DNA of 40,603 bases, from NCBI RefSeq assembly GCF_001812805.1, contig NZ_KV810495.1:1-40603 (forward strand), in the 5' to 3' direction. This DNA is from Corynebacterium sp. HMSC078H07. GTDB taxonomy: Bacteria > Actinomycetota > Actinomycetes > Mycobacteriales > Mycobacteriaceae. This document shows, one piece after another, positions 15,876 to 24,268 of this stretch. The notes below the pieces were generated by a model, which saw only the letters and a list, made by a program, of their open reading frames with translations, did not search any database and was not told where the DNA came from. A program made the translations under genes and the position numbers. Numbering within the stretch: the first letter of the stretch is position 1; every line of letters begins with the position of its first letter.

Positions 15876-16916
15876 TTACTTGATGCGGATAAAGTCGCGC
15901 AGCACTTCCCGGATTGTGCGCTGGGACGCCGGGCGCGGATCAATCGGCGCGAAGACCTCGAGTGCATTCGGCACCGACTCGATATGGATCGTGGTGAAGG
16001 TACCGTCCGATTCGCCATCGGCCTGGAAGCGGTGCGGTTTGGGGCATTCCAAATCCACTTCAGCGGCATCCTCAAAATGCAAGGTACGAGCATCCGTTAC
16101 CTTGTTAAGCCAGTGACGGCGATCCACACCAAAGAGGTGAAGGACGCCCACCAAACCATCAATCCCGTGCAGGTCGGAAACTCCAAACAACCCGAGCCCC
16201 TGGTCAAAGGAGTTACGCGGATTGGTCACCACGGGAAGCGGGCCCAGGAAGGTCCACGGGTTGGTATTGGAGGTGAACATGAGCGGCACATTATCCGCCT
16301 TGAAGGTGTCCCCAGAGCGCGAGACTGCACGTACATTGATGCGCGGCGGGCGGATACGGGCGCGCTGGTAGGCCTGAAACGACACCGCCAGATAGCGCAG
16401 CGGGGTAGCAGAAAAGCCCTTCTCACGAGCTCGGTCCACACGCGCCAACACGTCAGCATCCAAACCGAAACCAGCGTTGACCGCGAACCAACGGTCATTC
16501 CACGTGCCCAGGAACACCTCACGGCGGATATCACGGTTCAGCATGCGCGCCAACACGTGCGCGGCCTCAATCGGGGTATTGGGGAACCCGAGAGCGCGGA
16601 CAAAAACGTTAGCGGAACCAGTCGGAATAACCGCTAGTGCTGGGATATCTTGCGGGGACGGACGTGACTCAGCGTCGACCGGACCGAGGAGGCCGTTGAC
16701 AATCTCATTGACCGTGCCATCGCCACCAAAGGCCAAGATGACGTCATAGTCTTCTCGCGTCATACCGCGAACCATTTCTTCCGCATGACCTGGGTAATGA
16801 GTAAATTGCGTCAGCAGGCGCAGTCCCTCCACGCCACGAATGATGGGCAACACCTCTCGGAAGAGAGCCGCATTCTGGCTGGTGGAATTCGGATTAGAAA
16901 TGAGCAACACGCGCAT
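15876..16916 (-). CDS. Diacylglycerol kinase family lipid kinase
   Basis: The 346-residue protein starts MRVLLISNPNSTS and has the nucleotide-binding motif AFGGDGTVNEIVNGLLG of the DAGK catalytic domain (about residues 62-78). A second beta-sandwich domain follows, as in DgkB/YegS proteins. It probably phosphorylates a lipid such as diacylglycerol at the inner membrane leaflet. Mycobacterial relatives are linked to phosphatidylinositol mannoside metabolism, but the substrate here is not known. It is convergent with the LmeA-like gene and divergent from the nitrobindin-like gene. Confidence 0.88.
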   Translation of the reverse strand: MRVLLISNPNSTSQNAALFREVLPIIRGVEGLRLLTQFTHYPGHAEEMVRGMTREDYDVILAFGGDGTVNEIVNGLLGPVDAESRPSPQDIPALAVIPTGSANVFVRALGFPNTPIEAAHVLARMLNRDIRREVFLGTWNDRWFAVNAGFGLDADVLARVDRAREKGFSATPLRYLAVSFQAYQRARIRPPRINVRAVSRSGDTFKADNVPLMFTSNTNPWTFLGPLPVVTNPRNSFDQGLGLFGVSDLHGIDGLVGVLHLFGVDRRHWLNKVTDARTLHFEDAAEVDLECPKPHRFQADGESDGTFTTIHIESVPNALEVFAPIDPRPASQRTIREVLRDFIRIK

Positions 16917-16979
16917 GCCACACCAGAGTACTGGAGCCTAGTGGTTTCTGTACCGCCGGCACGACTACGCTGGGGCAGC

Positions 16980-17663
16980 ATGAGCGAACAAAACAATGAA
17001 CACAACGAGTCCCAGGACCGCCGGGACGCGCACCCGGAAAACACCAAGATTGATGGCAACGAGGCCGTCAACCAGGCCGCCGAAGCCTGGAAGGATGCCG
17101 CCTCCCGCAATATCCCCACCGTGGACGTGGCTGAGAACCCGCTTCCGGATGAAACCGCTAACCTTCGCCAAGGCCCGTCGCTGCACGATGGCCTTCTAGG
17201 CCTGCTCCCCCTCGTCGGCGTATGGCAGGGCGAGGGCCAGGCCCACAGCACTGATGGCGAGCAGTACGCTTTTGGCCAGCAGCTCATTATTGCGCACGAC
17301 GGTGAGAACTACCTGACGTACACCTCCCGAACCTGGAAGATCGACACCGAGGGCAACCCGACTGGCCCCGACGTCCGCGAGTCCGGTTTCTGGCGCATCT
17401 CCCTCAAGGACGAGATCGAGATGACCTATACCTCTTCTAATGGCATCAACGAGATCTTCTACGGTTCGCTGTTTAATGAGCGCGCCTGGCAGCTTGAATC
17501 TGCCTCGACCATGGTGACTGAAACCGGACCGACCAACCTCGGCCCAGGCAAGCGCATGTACGGTCTCATGCCGAATAACAACCTTGGTTGGGTCGACGAG
17601 CGCCTCGTCGATGGCGAGATGCGCCCCTTCATGTCTGCCGAGCTCACACGCGTCGCGGGCTAA
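16980..17663 (+). CDS. Nitrobindin-like (FABP/THAP4 fold) protein
   Basis: The 227-residue protein starts with a charged, disordered tail of about 65 residues, then a ten-strand beta-barrel domain with the family motif LVGVWQGEGQ. Nitrobindins bind ferric heme through a C-terminal histidine and isomerise peroxynitrite. Here the last histidine is residue 106, so the proximal heme ligand seems absent, and the C-terminus reads MRPFMSAELTR. Heme binding is therefore doubtful. The start at 16980 (MSEQNNEH) is preceded by GGGGCAG. The order of lipid kinase, this gene and pabC follows other corynebacteria. Confidence 0.88.
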   Translation: MSEQNNEHNESQDRRDAHPENTKIDGNEAVNQAAEAWKDAASRNIPTVDVAENPLPDETANLRQGPSLHDGLLGLLPLVGVWQGEGQAHSTDGEQYAFGQQLIIAHDGENYLTYTSRTWKIDTEGNPTGPDVRESGFWRISLKDEIEMTYTSSNGINEIFYGSLFNERAWQLESASTMVTETGPTNLGPGKRMYGLMPNNNLGWVDERLVDGEMRPFMSAELTRVAG

Positions 17664-17703
17664 TAAGCCAACCACACGTCAAGGAACTCCGAGGGAAAGG
17701 TAG

Positions 17704-18582
17704 TTAGCGGGCCAGTGAGGCGTCGATAAGCCCGCGAATCTCCTCCGCATTCCCCGGCGCCTTGAGTTTCACATCATCAAGACGGGTGACGCGTACCGCC
17801 GTGCGCACGGAGGAGACCAGCCATACTGAATCCGCGCCCTGCAGGTCTTCTACGGTGAGTTCCTTGGACTTGCACCGAAAACCTTGTTCCGTGGCGTACT
17901 CAAAGAGCGCCGCCTGCGTCGTGCCGGGCAGGATTCCTGTGCCCGCTGGTGTGCGCATTTTCGAGCCTTTGACGGCCACGACTGTCGACGTCGCCCCTTC
18001 CAACACCGACCCGGTGTGTGGGTCGGTGAAAATGACGTCATCGAATCCGCGCTCACGCGCGAGCCGCAGCGTGGCCATGGTCGCCGCATAATTGAGAGTT
18101 TTCGCCGGCAGCTCCTCCGCCACCTGCCACAGACGCGGCGTGCTCATCACCTTCACACCCGTATCGCGTTGCTTGAGCACATCCTCCGGAATGTCCTGAA
18201 CCACAACCCATGCCGAGGGCACGCCTGTCGACGCCCTACCGCGCGTATACGTCCACGTGCACTTGGCTTCCGGCAGAGCGTGGTCACTAGCTTCGGTCCC
18301 GCAAAAATCCGCAATGGCTAACTGCGTTGCCTCGTCCCACTTGTGCATGGGTGGTTCTGGTAGGTCAAGCGCCCGGGCGGACTGGGCGAAACGCTCAGCA
18401 TGGCGCTGGAAATTTGCCGCCTTGCCGTCGCGGACGAGGAGGGATTCAAAGATGCCATCGCCGCGAGTGACCGCAGCATCATCCCAGTGCACCAGGGGCA
18501 GGCTCGGCATGTGCCGCCGCACCGATCCTCCAAAAGGTTCGACAACGTAGATGACCGGCTCTTTTCTGGGCTGAAGGCTCAT
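17704..18582 (-). CDS. pabC: Class IV aminotransferase, probable aminodeoxychorismate lyase
   Basis: This 292-residue PLP fold-type IV protein has the candidate Schiff-base lysine in ELPAKTLNYAATMATLRLAR and the cofactor segment GSVLEGATSTVVAV. An N-terminal VTRGDGIFESLLV matches ADC lyase. It would convert 4-amino-4-deoxychorismate to p-aminobenzoate and pyruvate for folate synthesis. A branched-chain or D-amino acid aminotransferase cannot be excluded. The divergent neighbour is a folate-binding YgfZ protein, which fits folate metabolism. Confidence 0.82.
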   Translation of the reverse strand: MSLQPRKEPVIYVVEPFGGSVRRHMPSLPLVHWDDAAVTRGDGIFESLLVRDGKAANFQRHAERFAQSARALDLPEPPMHKWDEATQLAIADFCGTEASDHALPEAKCTWTYTRGRASTGVPSAWVVVQDIPEDVLKQRDTGVKVMSTPRLWQVAEELPAKTLNYAATMATLRLARERGFDDVIFTDPHTGSVLEGATSTVVAVKGSKMRTPAGTGILPGTTQAALFEYATEQGFRCKSKELTVEDLQGADSVWLVSSVRTAVRVTRLDDVKLKAPGNAEEIRGLIDASLAR

Positions 18583-18612
18583 AAACTCGATTATGCCCTA
18601 CCATCGAAAGAC

Positions 18613-19674
18613 GTGAGTTACTCTTCGCCGCTTCTTTCCCGGCCCGGAGCTGCTGAGCTGCAGGGCGCCACGCTTGTCGACGTCTCCGGGGTCCCCTGGC
18701 ACTACGGCAACCCCTTGGTGGAGCAGCGCGCCGTGGAGACCGGATCCGCGATTATTGATCGCTCCCACCGCCGTGTCATCGCAGTCTCCGGACCGGATGC
18801 CCGGGCTTTTCTCCATAATTTGTTGAGTCAAAAGCTCGATGACGTTGAGGCGGGTTTCGCCGCCGGTGCCGCGGACCTCGACATGCAAGGTCACGTGCTG
18901 CACCACATGGATCTGGTCTTTACGGGAGAAACCTTCTTCCTCGATGTCCCTGCTGCGCAATTCGACTCGCTCAAGGATTTCCTCTCGAAGATGGTCTTTT
19001 GGTCCGAGGTCACCGTGGACGAGGCTGACCTCGCCGTCATCTCCGTATTAGGTGCTCCCCTGCCGACGCCAGCTGCCACCGTGGTTGAGCGCTCCGTTTT
19101 CTGGCCTGGGTGCCCGCGCCAGGATATCCTCGTCCCGCGCGCTGACCTCGCCGCCGCCGTGACCGAGCTGGAATCCCATGGCGGCAGCGTGGCAGGTCTG
19201 ATGACCTTTACCGCTGAACGAGTCAAAGCCCGCGAACCCGAACTCGCTGCTGACCTCGACGGCAAAACCATCCCCCACGAGGTTCCGCACTGGATCCGCC
19301 GCAGCGATGACCGCCCTGCCTTCGTCCACTTGGACAAGGGCTGTTACCGCGGCCAAGAGACGGTGGCCCGAGTGGAGAACCTCGGCCGTTCGCCGCGCCT
19401 GCTCGTCCTGCTCTACCTCGACGGCTCCGCCCCTGAAGCCCCCGAACCAGGCGCCGACATCACTCTTGGCGGACGCCGGGTAGGACGCCTAGGCACCGTA
19501 GTGGACGATTGCGACTTTGGCCCTATCGGGCTGGGCTTGGTCAAGCGCAGTGCTCTAAACCAGGGTGACCTTTCTATTGGTCCAGTTGCCGCGTCCGTCG
19601 AACCAGATTCCATCCCCCAGGATGAAGGCCCGAAGGCAGGACGTGCTGCCGTCGACCGACTGCGCGGCCGGTAG
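18613..19674 (+). CDS. ygfZ: Folate-binding protein YgfZ/GcvT-like
   Basis: The 353-residue protein is related to the glycine cleavage T protein and contains the YgfZ signature KGCYRGQETVARV near residue 240. YgfZ proteins bind folate and help repair or assemble Fe-S clusters. The GTG at 18613 is chosen because no in-frame ATG exists near the conserved N-terminus and the upstream extension would overlap pabC. TACCAT about 9 nt before it could be a -10 for a leaderless mRNA. It is divergent from pabC, with 30 nt between starts. Confidence 0.88.
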   Translation: MSYSSPLLSRPGAAELQGATLVDVSGVPWHYGNPLVEQRAVETGSAIIDRSHRRVIAVSGPDARAFLHNLLSQKLDDVEAGFAAGAADLDMQGHVLHHMDLVFTGETFFLDVPAAQFDSLKDFLSKMVFWSEVTVDEADLAVISVLGAPLPTPAATVVERSVFWPGCPRQDILVPRADLAAAVTELESHGGSVAGLMTFTAERVKAREPELAADLDGKTIPHEVPHWIRRSDDRPAFVHLDKGCYRGQETVARVENLGRSPRLLVLLYLDGSAPEAPEPGADITLGGRRVGRLGTVVDDCDFGPIGLGLVKRSALNQGDLSIGPVAASVEPDSIPQDEGPKAGRAAVDRLRGR

Positions 19675-19855
19675 TGGCGCATCGCACATGCCCCCACCGC
19701 CACGGGGTATAACACTTTTTTGGCCCGCCGCTGGGGGTAGTTCGGAATTTTTTCGTCACACACGCTATGGTGTCTTACAGGAACATACACATATCTGACT
19801 AAGACGATGGGGCGGCCAAGAATCCCTGGACCGCCCTACACACCTCAAGGGGGTC
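19675..19855 (+). promoter_or_regulatory. 5' region of the DUF3073 gene with candidate promoter and hairpin
   Basis: No gene was seen. TATGGT (19766-19771) is a candidate -10. Near the gene, GGGCGG ... CCGCCC (about 19810-19836) can form a leader hairpin reinforced by CCA/TGG. AAGGGGG (19847-19853) is the ribosome binding site. Confidence 0.35.
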
Positions 19856-19861
19856 ATGCAC

Positions 19862-20065
19862 ATGGGACGCGGACGCGCAAAGGCAAAGCAGACCAAAGTT
19901 GCACGCCAGCTGAAGTACAATTCGCCCGAAATGGATCTGGACTCTCTCCAGCGCGAGCTCGCTTCGCAGCATTCCAGCAACGACGAAGATGACCAGTACT
20001 CGGACTACGCCGAGGATGACTGGGACTCGGACGAGTGGGATCAGGACGATTCCGACGAGCGCTAA
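19862..20065 (+). CDS. DUF3073 family small acidic-tailed protein
   Basis: The 67-residue protein is recognised by its basic N-terminus MGRGRAKAKQTKVARQLKY, typical of the actinobacterial DUF3073 family. The second half is extremely acidic and Ser/Asp/Tyr/Trp-rich, ending DDSDER, and is probably disordered. The function is unknown. The family is conserved next to purM in corynebacteria and mycobacteria. The ATG at 19862 is preferred over 19856 because AAGGGGG is then 8 nt away and the protein starts at the conserved MGRGR. Confidence 0.9.
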   Translation: MGRGRAKAKQTKVARQLKYNSPEMDLDSLQRELASQHSSNDEDDQYSDYAEDDWDSDEWDQDDSDER

Positions 20066-20087
20066 GCTCAATTCTCAGCACGTACGC

Positions 20088-20140
20088 GAAAGGCCGGCGG
20101 CCCCCATTCCCCCTCTGGGATGAGGCCTCCGGCCTTCTTC
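20088..20140 (+). terminator. Terminator of the DUF3073 gene
   Basis: AAGGCCGG (20090-20097) pairs with CCGGCCTT (20129-20136). The enclosed sequence can pair further, and a pyrimidine-rich CTTCTTCGTCTCT follows. Confidence 0.6.
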
Positions 20141-20169
20141 GTCTCTGCTATCCCCAAGAGGATTTCCAC

Positions 20170-20204
20170 CCTTGGTGGGCCCATTAATGTTGGCCCCACC
20201 AAGG
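20170..20204 (-). terminator. Terminator of the purF-purM transcript
   Basis: CCTTGGTGGG (20170-20179) pairs with CCCACCAAGG (20195-20204) between the convergent DUF3073 and purM genes. The minus-strand T-tract is weak. Confidence 0.55.
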
Positions 20205-20212
20205 TTTAGGTT

Positions 20213-21265
20213 TTAGAAACCTGGGTGCTCGCCCGTCATTACCACGCGCGGCTCACCATCCTGGGCGGCGCGTACGGCGCCCAATTCCCAGGCTTCAACG
20301 TGGCGGGCGGTCATCATTGCCAGAGCGCGCTCGCGGTCTTCTGGGGCGACGACGGCAATCATGCCTACACCCATGTTGAAGGTCTTTTCCATCTCTTCGC
20401 GGGAGACCTTGCCCACGGAGGAAATGGTCTTGAAAATCTGACCCGGAGTCCACGTCGAACGGCTCACTTCAGCGGTCAGGCCCTCCGGGATAACGCGCTC
20501 TAGGTTTCCGGCGAGGCCACCTCCGGTGACGTGGCAGAAGGTAGACACTGCGCACTCGGAGGTCAGCGCCAGGCAATCCTTGGCGTAAATGCGGGTCGGC
20601 TCTAGCAGCTCCTCACCGAGGGTGCGACCGAGGTCCTCCATGTAGCCGTCGAGCGGCAGGCCCGCCTGCTCCAGCAGGACGTAGCGCGCCAGCGAGTAGC
20701 CGTTGGAGTGCAGGCCAGAGGACTTCATGGCAATGAGCACGTCGCCATCGCTGACCTTGTCGGGTCCCAGCAGCTCATCGGCTTCCACCACGCCCACGGC
20801 AGTCGCGGAAACGTCGTACTCCTCCTTGCCCATGACACCTGGGTGCTCAGCGGTCTCACCGCCGAGCAGTGCCGCACCGGCTTGGACGCAGCCTTCGGCA
20901 ATACCCTTGACAATCTCTGCGACCTTTTCCGGCACAACCTCACCGACGGCGATGTAGTCCTGCAGGAACAGCGGCTCCGCGCCGCACACCACAAGGTCGT
21001 CGACACACATGGCTACCAAGTCGATGCCGATAGTGTCGTGCTTGTCCATAGCCTGGGCCACAGCGAGTTTGGTGCCCACGCCATCAGAACCAGCAGCGAG
21101 TACCGGCTCCTTGTACTCACCTAGCTTGAACAGCCCGGCAAAGCCTCCGAGTCCACCCATGACCTCCGGGCGGGAAGCGCGTTTCGCGTGCGGGGTAATC
21201 AGCTCTACGGCGCGGTCACCTTCCTCGATGTTGACGCCAGCGGCTGCATACGTGTTGTCGCTCAT
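20213..21265 (-). CDS. purM: Phosphoribosylformylglycinamidine cyclo-ligase
   Basis: PurM closes the imidazole ring, converting FGAM to AIR with ATP in de novo purine synthesis. The 350 residues show the AIR-synthetase pattern, including GVGTKLAVAQ, the segment DLVVCGAEPLFLQDYIAVG, and HSNGYSLAR followed later by HVTGGGLAGN. It starts 14 nt after the purF stop and is cotranscribed with it. Confidence 0.97.
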   Translation of the reverse strand: MSDNTYAAAGVNIEEGDRAVELITPHAKRASRPEVMGGLGGFAGLFKLGEYKEPVLAAGSDGVGTKLAVAQAMDKHDTIGIDLVAMCVDDLVVCGAEPLFLQDYIAVGEVVPEKVAEIVKGIAEGCVQAGAALLGGETAEHPGVMGKEEYDVSATAVGVVEADELLGPDKVSDGDVLIAMKSSGLHSNGYSLARYVLLEQAGLPLDGYMEDLGRTLGEELLEPTRIYAKDCLALTSECAVSTFCHVTGGGLAGNLERVIPEGLTAEVSRSTWTPGQIFKTISSVGKVSREEMEKTFNMGVGMIAVVAPEDRERALAMMTARHVEAWELGAVRAAQDGEPRVVMTGEHPGF

Positions 21266-21279
21266 GAGTGAACTAGTCC

Positions 21280-22797
21280 TTACTCGTTAGTCGTGGTCGA
21301 GCCCTGCAAGGTGCGCACGGCCTCAGCGTTAGGGTTACCGGCGGGAAGGCCGAGCGGGTACTTGCCATCGAAGCAGGCGCAGCACAATTCATTGCGCGGC
21401 TGCTCAGTGGCGGCCACCATCTCATCGATGGAGACAAAGCCCAAGGAGTCTGCACCAATGGCGGTGCAAATGGTCTGGGCAACTTCCTCTGGGTCATCGG
21501 AGGGGTTGGCGTTGGCAATAAGCTCGCCTGGGGAGGCGAAGTCGATGCCGTAGAAGCACGGCCATTTCACCGGCGGCGAGGCAATACGAACATGCACCTC
21601 GGCCGCGCCGGCCCCACGCAGCATGCGGATGAGCGCGCGCTGAGTGTTGCCACGCACGATGGAATCATCCACCACCACGATGGATTTGCCGTCAATGACC
21701 TCCCGCAGCGGGTTGAGCTTGAGGCGAATACCCATCTGGCGCTGGGACTGCGTGGGCTGAATGAAGGTGCGCCCGACGTAGGAGTTCTTCACCAGGCCAT
21801 GCGCGAAGGTCAGACCGGATTCGCGGGCATATCCCACGGCGGCAGGGTTTCCGGATTCCGGCACGGGGATGACCATGTCCGCGTCAGGCGCGGGGTACTG
21901 CCGCGCTAGACGACGCCCAATTTCCACCCTCGTCGCGTTGACCGAACGGCCCCTGATGTTCGTGTCCGGGCGCGCCAAGTACACATACTCGAAGACGCAG
22001 CCATGACGCTTAGATTCTGCGAAGCGCTCAGAGCGAATGCCCGTCTCATCGATGGCAATGAGCTCACCGGGTTCAATCTCACGAATGAACTGCGCGCCCA
22101 CAATGTCGAGGGCGCAGGTCTCGCTGGCCACAACCCAGCCCGTGTTCAGCCTGCCCAGCGCGAGCGGGCGCACGCCATGCGGGTCACGCGCAGCATACAG
22201 AGTGTGCCCGTCAGTGAAGGTGAGGCAGAAGGCACCTTTGACGTCGGGAAGCAGCTGCAGGGCCGAGTCGAAGACGGAGGTACCGTCCGAGACACCGGCG
22301 GCAAGCAGCATGGACAAGCACATGGAGTCCGAGACGGACTCTTCCTGCGGTTTGATGAGCCCACGTTCCACGGCTTCCGCACGCAGCTCCAGATAGTTCA
22401 CCAGGTTGCCATTGTGACCCAAGGCGATGTCGACGCCACTGGGCGAGGTTCCGAACATCGGCTGCACATTGGACCACTCCTTGCCGCCGGCGGTGGAGTA
22501 GCGCGTGTGGCCGACCGCCACGTTGCCGTGCAGGGACGTCAGAATGGATTCATCGAAGACGTTGGACACGAGGCCCATGTCTTTAAAGACCACGATGCGG
22601 TCATCATCGCCCACCGCAATGCCCGCAGCTTCCTGGCCGCGATGTTGGAGGGCAAAGAGACCGAAGTACGTCAGCTTTGACACCTCTTCCCCCGGTGCCC
22701 AGACGCCGAAAACGCCACATTCTTCACGGGGCTCTGGATCTTGGGCAGGATCCTCCGATAGCGGTTTAATCTTGTTCTGGACGTGTTCAGCTACCAC
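21280..22797 (-). CDS. purF: Amidophosphoribosyltransferase
   Basis: PurF makes 5-phosphoribosylamine from PRPP and glutamine, the first step of purine synthesis. The 505 residues begin with a propeptide of 26 residues ending REE, followed by Cys27-GVFGVW, the glutaminase nucleophile exposed by processing. The PRPP motif is VVVDDSIVRGNT. Cysteines in RHGCVFEYVY and in the C-terminal LCCACFDGKY suggest the B. subtilis-type Fe-S enzyme. It lies 10 nt after the SCP-like gene and 14 nt before purM. Confidence 0.97.
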   Translation of the reverse strand: MVAEHVQNKIKPLSEDPAQDPEPREECGVFGVWAPGEEVSKLTYFGLFALQHRGQEAAGIAVGDDDRIVVFKDMGLVSNVFDESILTSLHGNVAVGHTRYSTAGGKEWSNVQPMFGTSPSGVDIALGHNGNLVNYLELRAEAVERGLIKPQEESVSDSMCLSMLLAAGVSDGTSVFDSALQLLPDVKGAFCLTFTDGHTLYAARDPHGVRPLALGRLNTGWVVASETCALDIVGAQFIREIEPGELIAIDETGIRSERFAESKRHGCVFEYVYLARPDTNIRGRSVNATRVEIGRRLARQYPAPDADMVIPVPESGNPAAVGYARESGLTFAHGLVKNSYVGRTFIQPTQSQRQMGIRLKLNPLREVIDGKSIVVVDDSIVRGNTQRALIRMLRGAGAAEVHVRIASPPVKWPCFYGIDFASPGELIANANPSDDPEEVAQTICTAIGADSLGFVSIDEMVAATEQPRNELCCACFDGKYPLGLPAGNPNAEAVRTLQGSTTTNE

Positions 22798-22807
22798 GGC
22801 GCCAATC

Positions 22808-23212
22808 CTAGTCGTTTCGGTCGGTGAAAACTAACGGAATGATGGGCAGCCACTCCGCGATCTCGTGCGCGCGGGACCCAGAGGCATCCAGACGCGGGCT
22901 GGCTACTGCTTGCTCCCAGGACAACAGGCCGGTGGCCAGCTGCAACCAGGTAAGCGGATCCATCTCCACCACATTCGGAGGGGTACCTCGGGTATGGCGC
23001 GGGCCCTCGATGCACTGAACTGCCACGAATGGGGGGACTCGCAGCTCGACCGAATGGCCCGGCGCATCCGCCTCGAGCATGCGCGCGGTGGTGCGGGTGG
23101 CCTGCGCGAGTGCGGTGCGACCTGGTTTTTCTATCTCTTCAGGGTTGCGAATCCAGTCCGCGACGGCCTCCACGGCGGCGCGGGTGGTGGCGGCATCAAC
23201 GGCCTTCTTCAT
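22808..23212 (-). CDS. Sterol carrier family (bacterial SCP ortholog) protein
   Basis: This is a 134-residue protein of the actinobacterial SCP-like family found upstream of purF (Rv0807 type). It has an N-terminal helix followed by RVPPFVAVQCIEGPRHTRGTPPNVVEMDPLTWLQLATG, resembling the SCP2-like fold with a Thr-Trp-Leu-Leu-type core. Ligand and function are unknown. It ends 10 nt before the purF start, so it leads the purF-purM operon. Its start is 33 nt from the divergent thioesterase. Confidence 0.8.
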   Translation of the reverse strand: MKKAVDAATTRAAVEAVADWIRNPEEIEKPGRTALAQATRTTARMLEADAPGHSVELRVPPFVAVQCIEGPRHTRGTPPNVVEMDPLTWLQLATGLLSWEQAVASPRLDASGSRAHEIAEWLPIIPLVFTDRND

Positions 23213-23245
23213 AGGTAAACCACGCTCCCTGCTAGTTTGTTATCC

Positions 23246-24268
23246 ATGTCACCAACTCTGTCGGAAGAAAAAAAACCGGTCCAAACCGGGAAGTCCCCCT
23301 CCATCACACTGCGTTTCATGGCCGCGCCCACCGATCTCACGATTGCTGGCGCCCAGGGCATTGGCGGTGGCCGCGTCCTGGAGTGGATCGATAAGGCGGC
23401 CTATGCGTGTGCAGTGCAGTGGTCGGGAACCTACTGTGTGACAGCCTACGTGGGCCACATCCATTTCACACGCCCCATCCCTTCGGGCCACCTCGTGGAG
23501 GTGCGCTCCCGCATCGCCATGACTGGCCGTTCCTCGATGCACATTGTCAACGAGGTGCTCTCTGCTGACCCACGCGACGGTATTTTTACCCGCGCCTGTG
23601 ACTGCCTCGTCATTTTCGTGGCCAAAGACACGGAGACTGGAAAGTCTGTCCCGGTACCGCCACTGCAGCCGGAAACCACGGAGCATCAGCGCGTGTGGGA
23701 AGCTGCTCAGTCTCGTATTGAGCTGCGTCATGCCATCGAGGAAGAGATGGAAAAGCAGACGTATGACGGCCCCTCGGATGCGCCACGCATGATCAACCGA
23801 TTCTTGGCCAAGCCTACCGACGTCAACTGGGGCGGAAACGTCCACGGCGGCACCGCGATGGAGTGGATCGATGAGGCAGGTTCTGCCTGCACGATGGAGT
23901 GGTCTGGCGAGCACACCGTGGCCGTCTATGCCGGCGGCATCCGCTTCTATCGCCCGATTCACATCGGTGACCTTATTGAGGTCGATGCCCGCATGATGCG
24001 TACCGACGCGCGCTCCATGCAGATGTCAGTTCACGTGCGCTCCGGCAACCCTCGCGGCGGCCGTGAGCAGCTACAGACTGCCATTCACGCGACGGTGTCG
24101 TACATGGCCATGGATGCCGACTGGCAGCCGCTGGCCGCCCGCCAGTTCACTCCTCGTACCGAAGAGGATAAGCGCCTCTGGGAGCACGCCGGCATCCTGC
24201 GCGGGCTGCGCGGCAAGTACTCCCCGAAACCCTTGGTGGTGGCGCCGAAGCACCAGCACGTGGATTAA
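23246..24268 (+). CDS. Acyl-CoA thioesterase with two hotdog domains
   Basis: The 340-residue protein has two tandem 4-hydroxybenzoyl-CoA thioesterase/ACOT-type hotdog domains. Each carries the pattern GG(R/T)(V/A)(L/M)EWID(K/E)A, at about residues 33-43 and 205-215. It likely hydrolyses acyl-CoAs to release free fatty acid and CoA. The ATG at 23246 is preferred, and a TTG at 23237 is also open. No ribosome binding site is visible, so the mRNA may be leaderless. The stop codon overlaps the stop of the convergent MaoC gene within the tetramer TTAA. The context is lipid degradation. Confidence 0.88.
   Translation: MSPTLSEEKKPVQTGKSPSITLRFMAAPTDLTIAGAQGIGGGRVLEWIDKAAYACAVQWSGTYCVTAYVGHIHFTRPIPSGHLVEVRSRIAMTGRSSMHIVNEVLSADPRDGIFTRACDCLVIFVAKDTETGKSVPVPPLQPETTEHQRVWEAAQSRIELRHAIEEEMEKQTYDGPSDAPRMINRFLAKPTDVNWGGNVHGGTAMEWIDEAGSACTMEWSGEHTVAVYAGGIRFYRPIHIGDLIEVDARMMRTDARSMQMSVHVRSGNPRGGREQLQTAIHATVSYMAMDADWQPLAARQFTPRTEEDKRLWEHAGILRGLRGKYSPKPLVVAPKHQHVD

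Noticed and set aside
19741..19771. GGAAT as a SigH/SigE-type -35 before the DUF3073 gene
   Set aside because: No GTT-type -10 occurs at the required distance.
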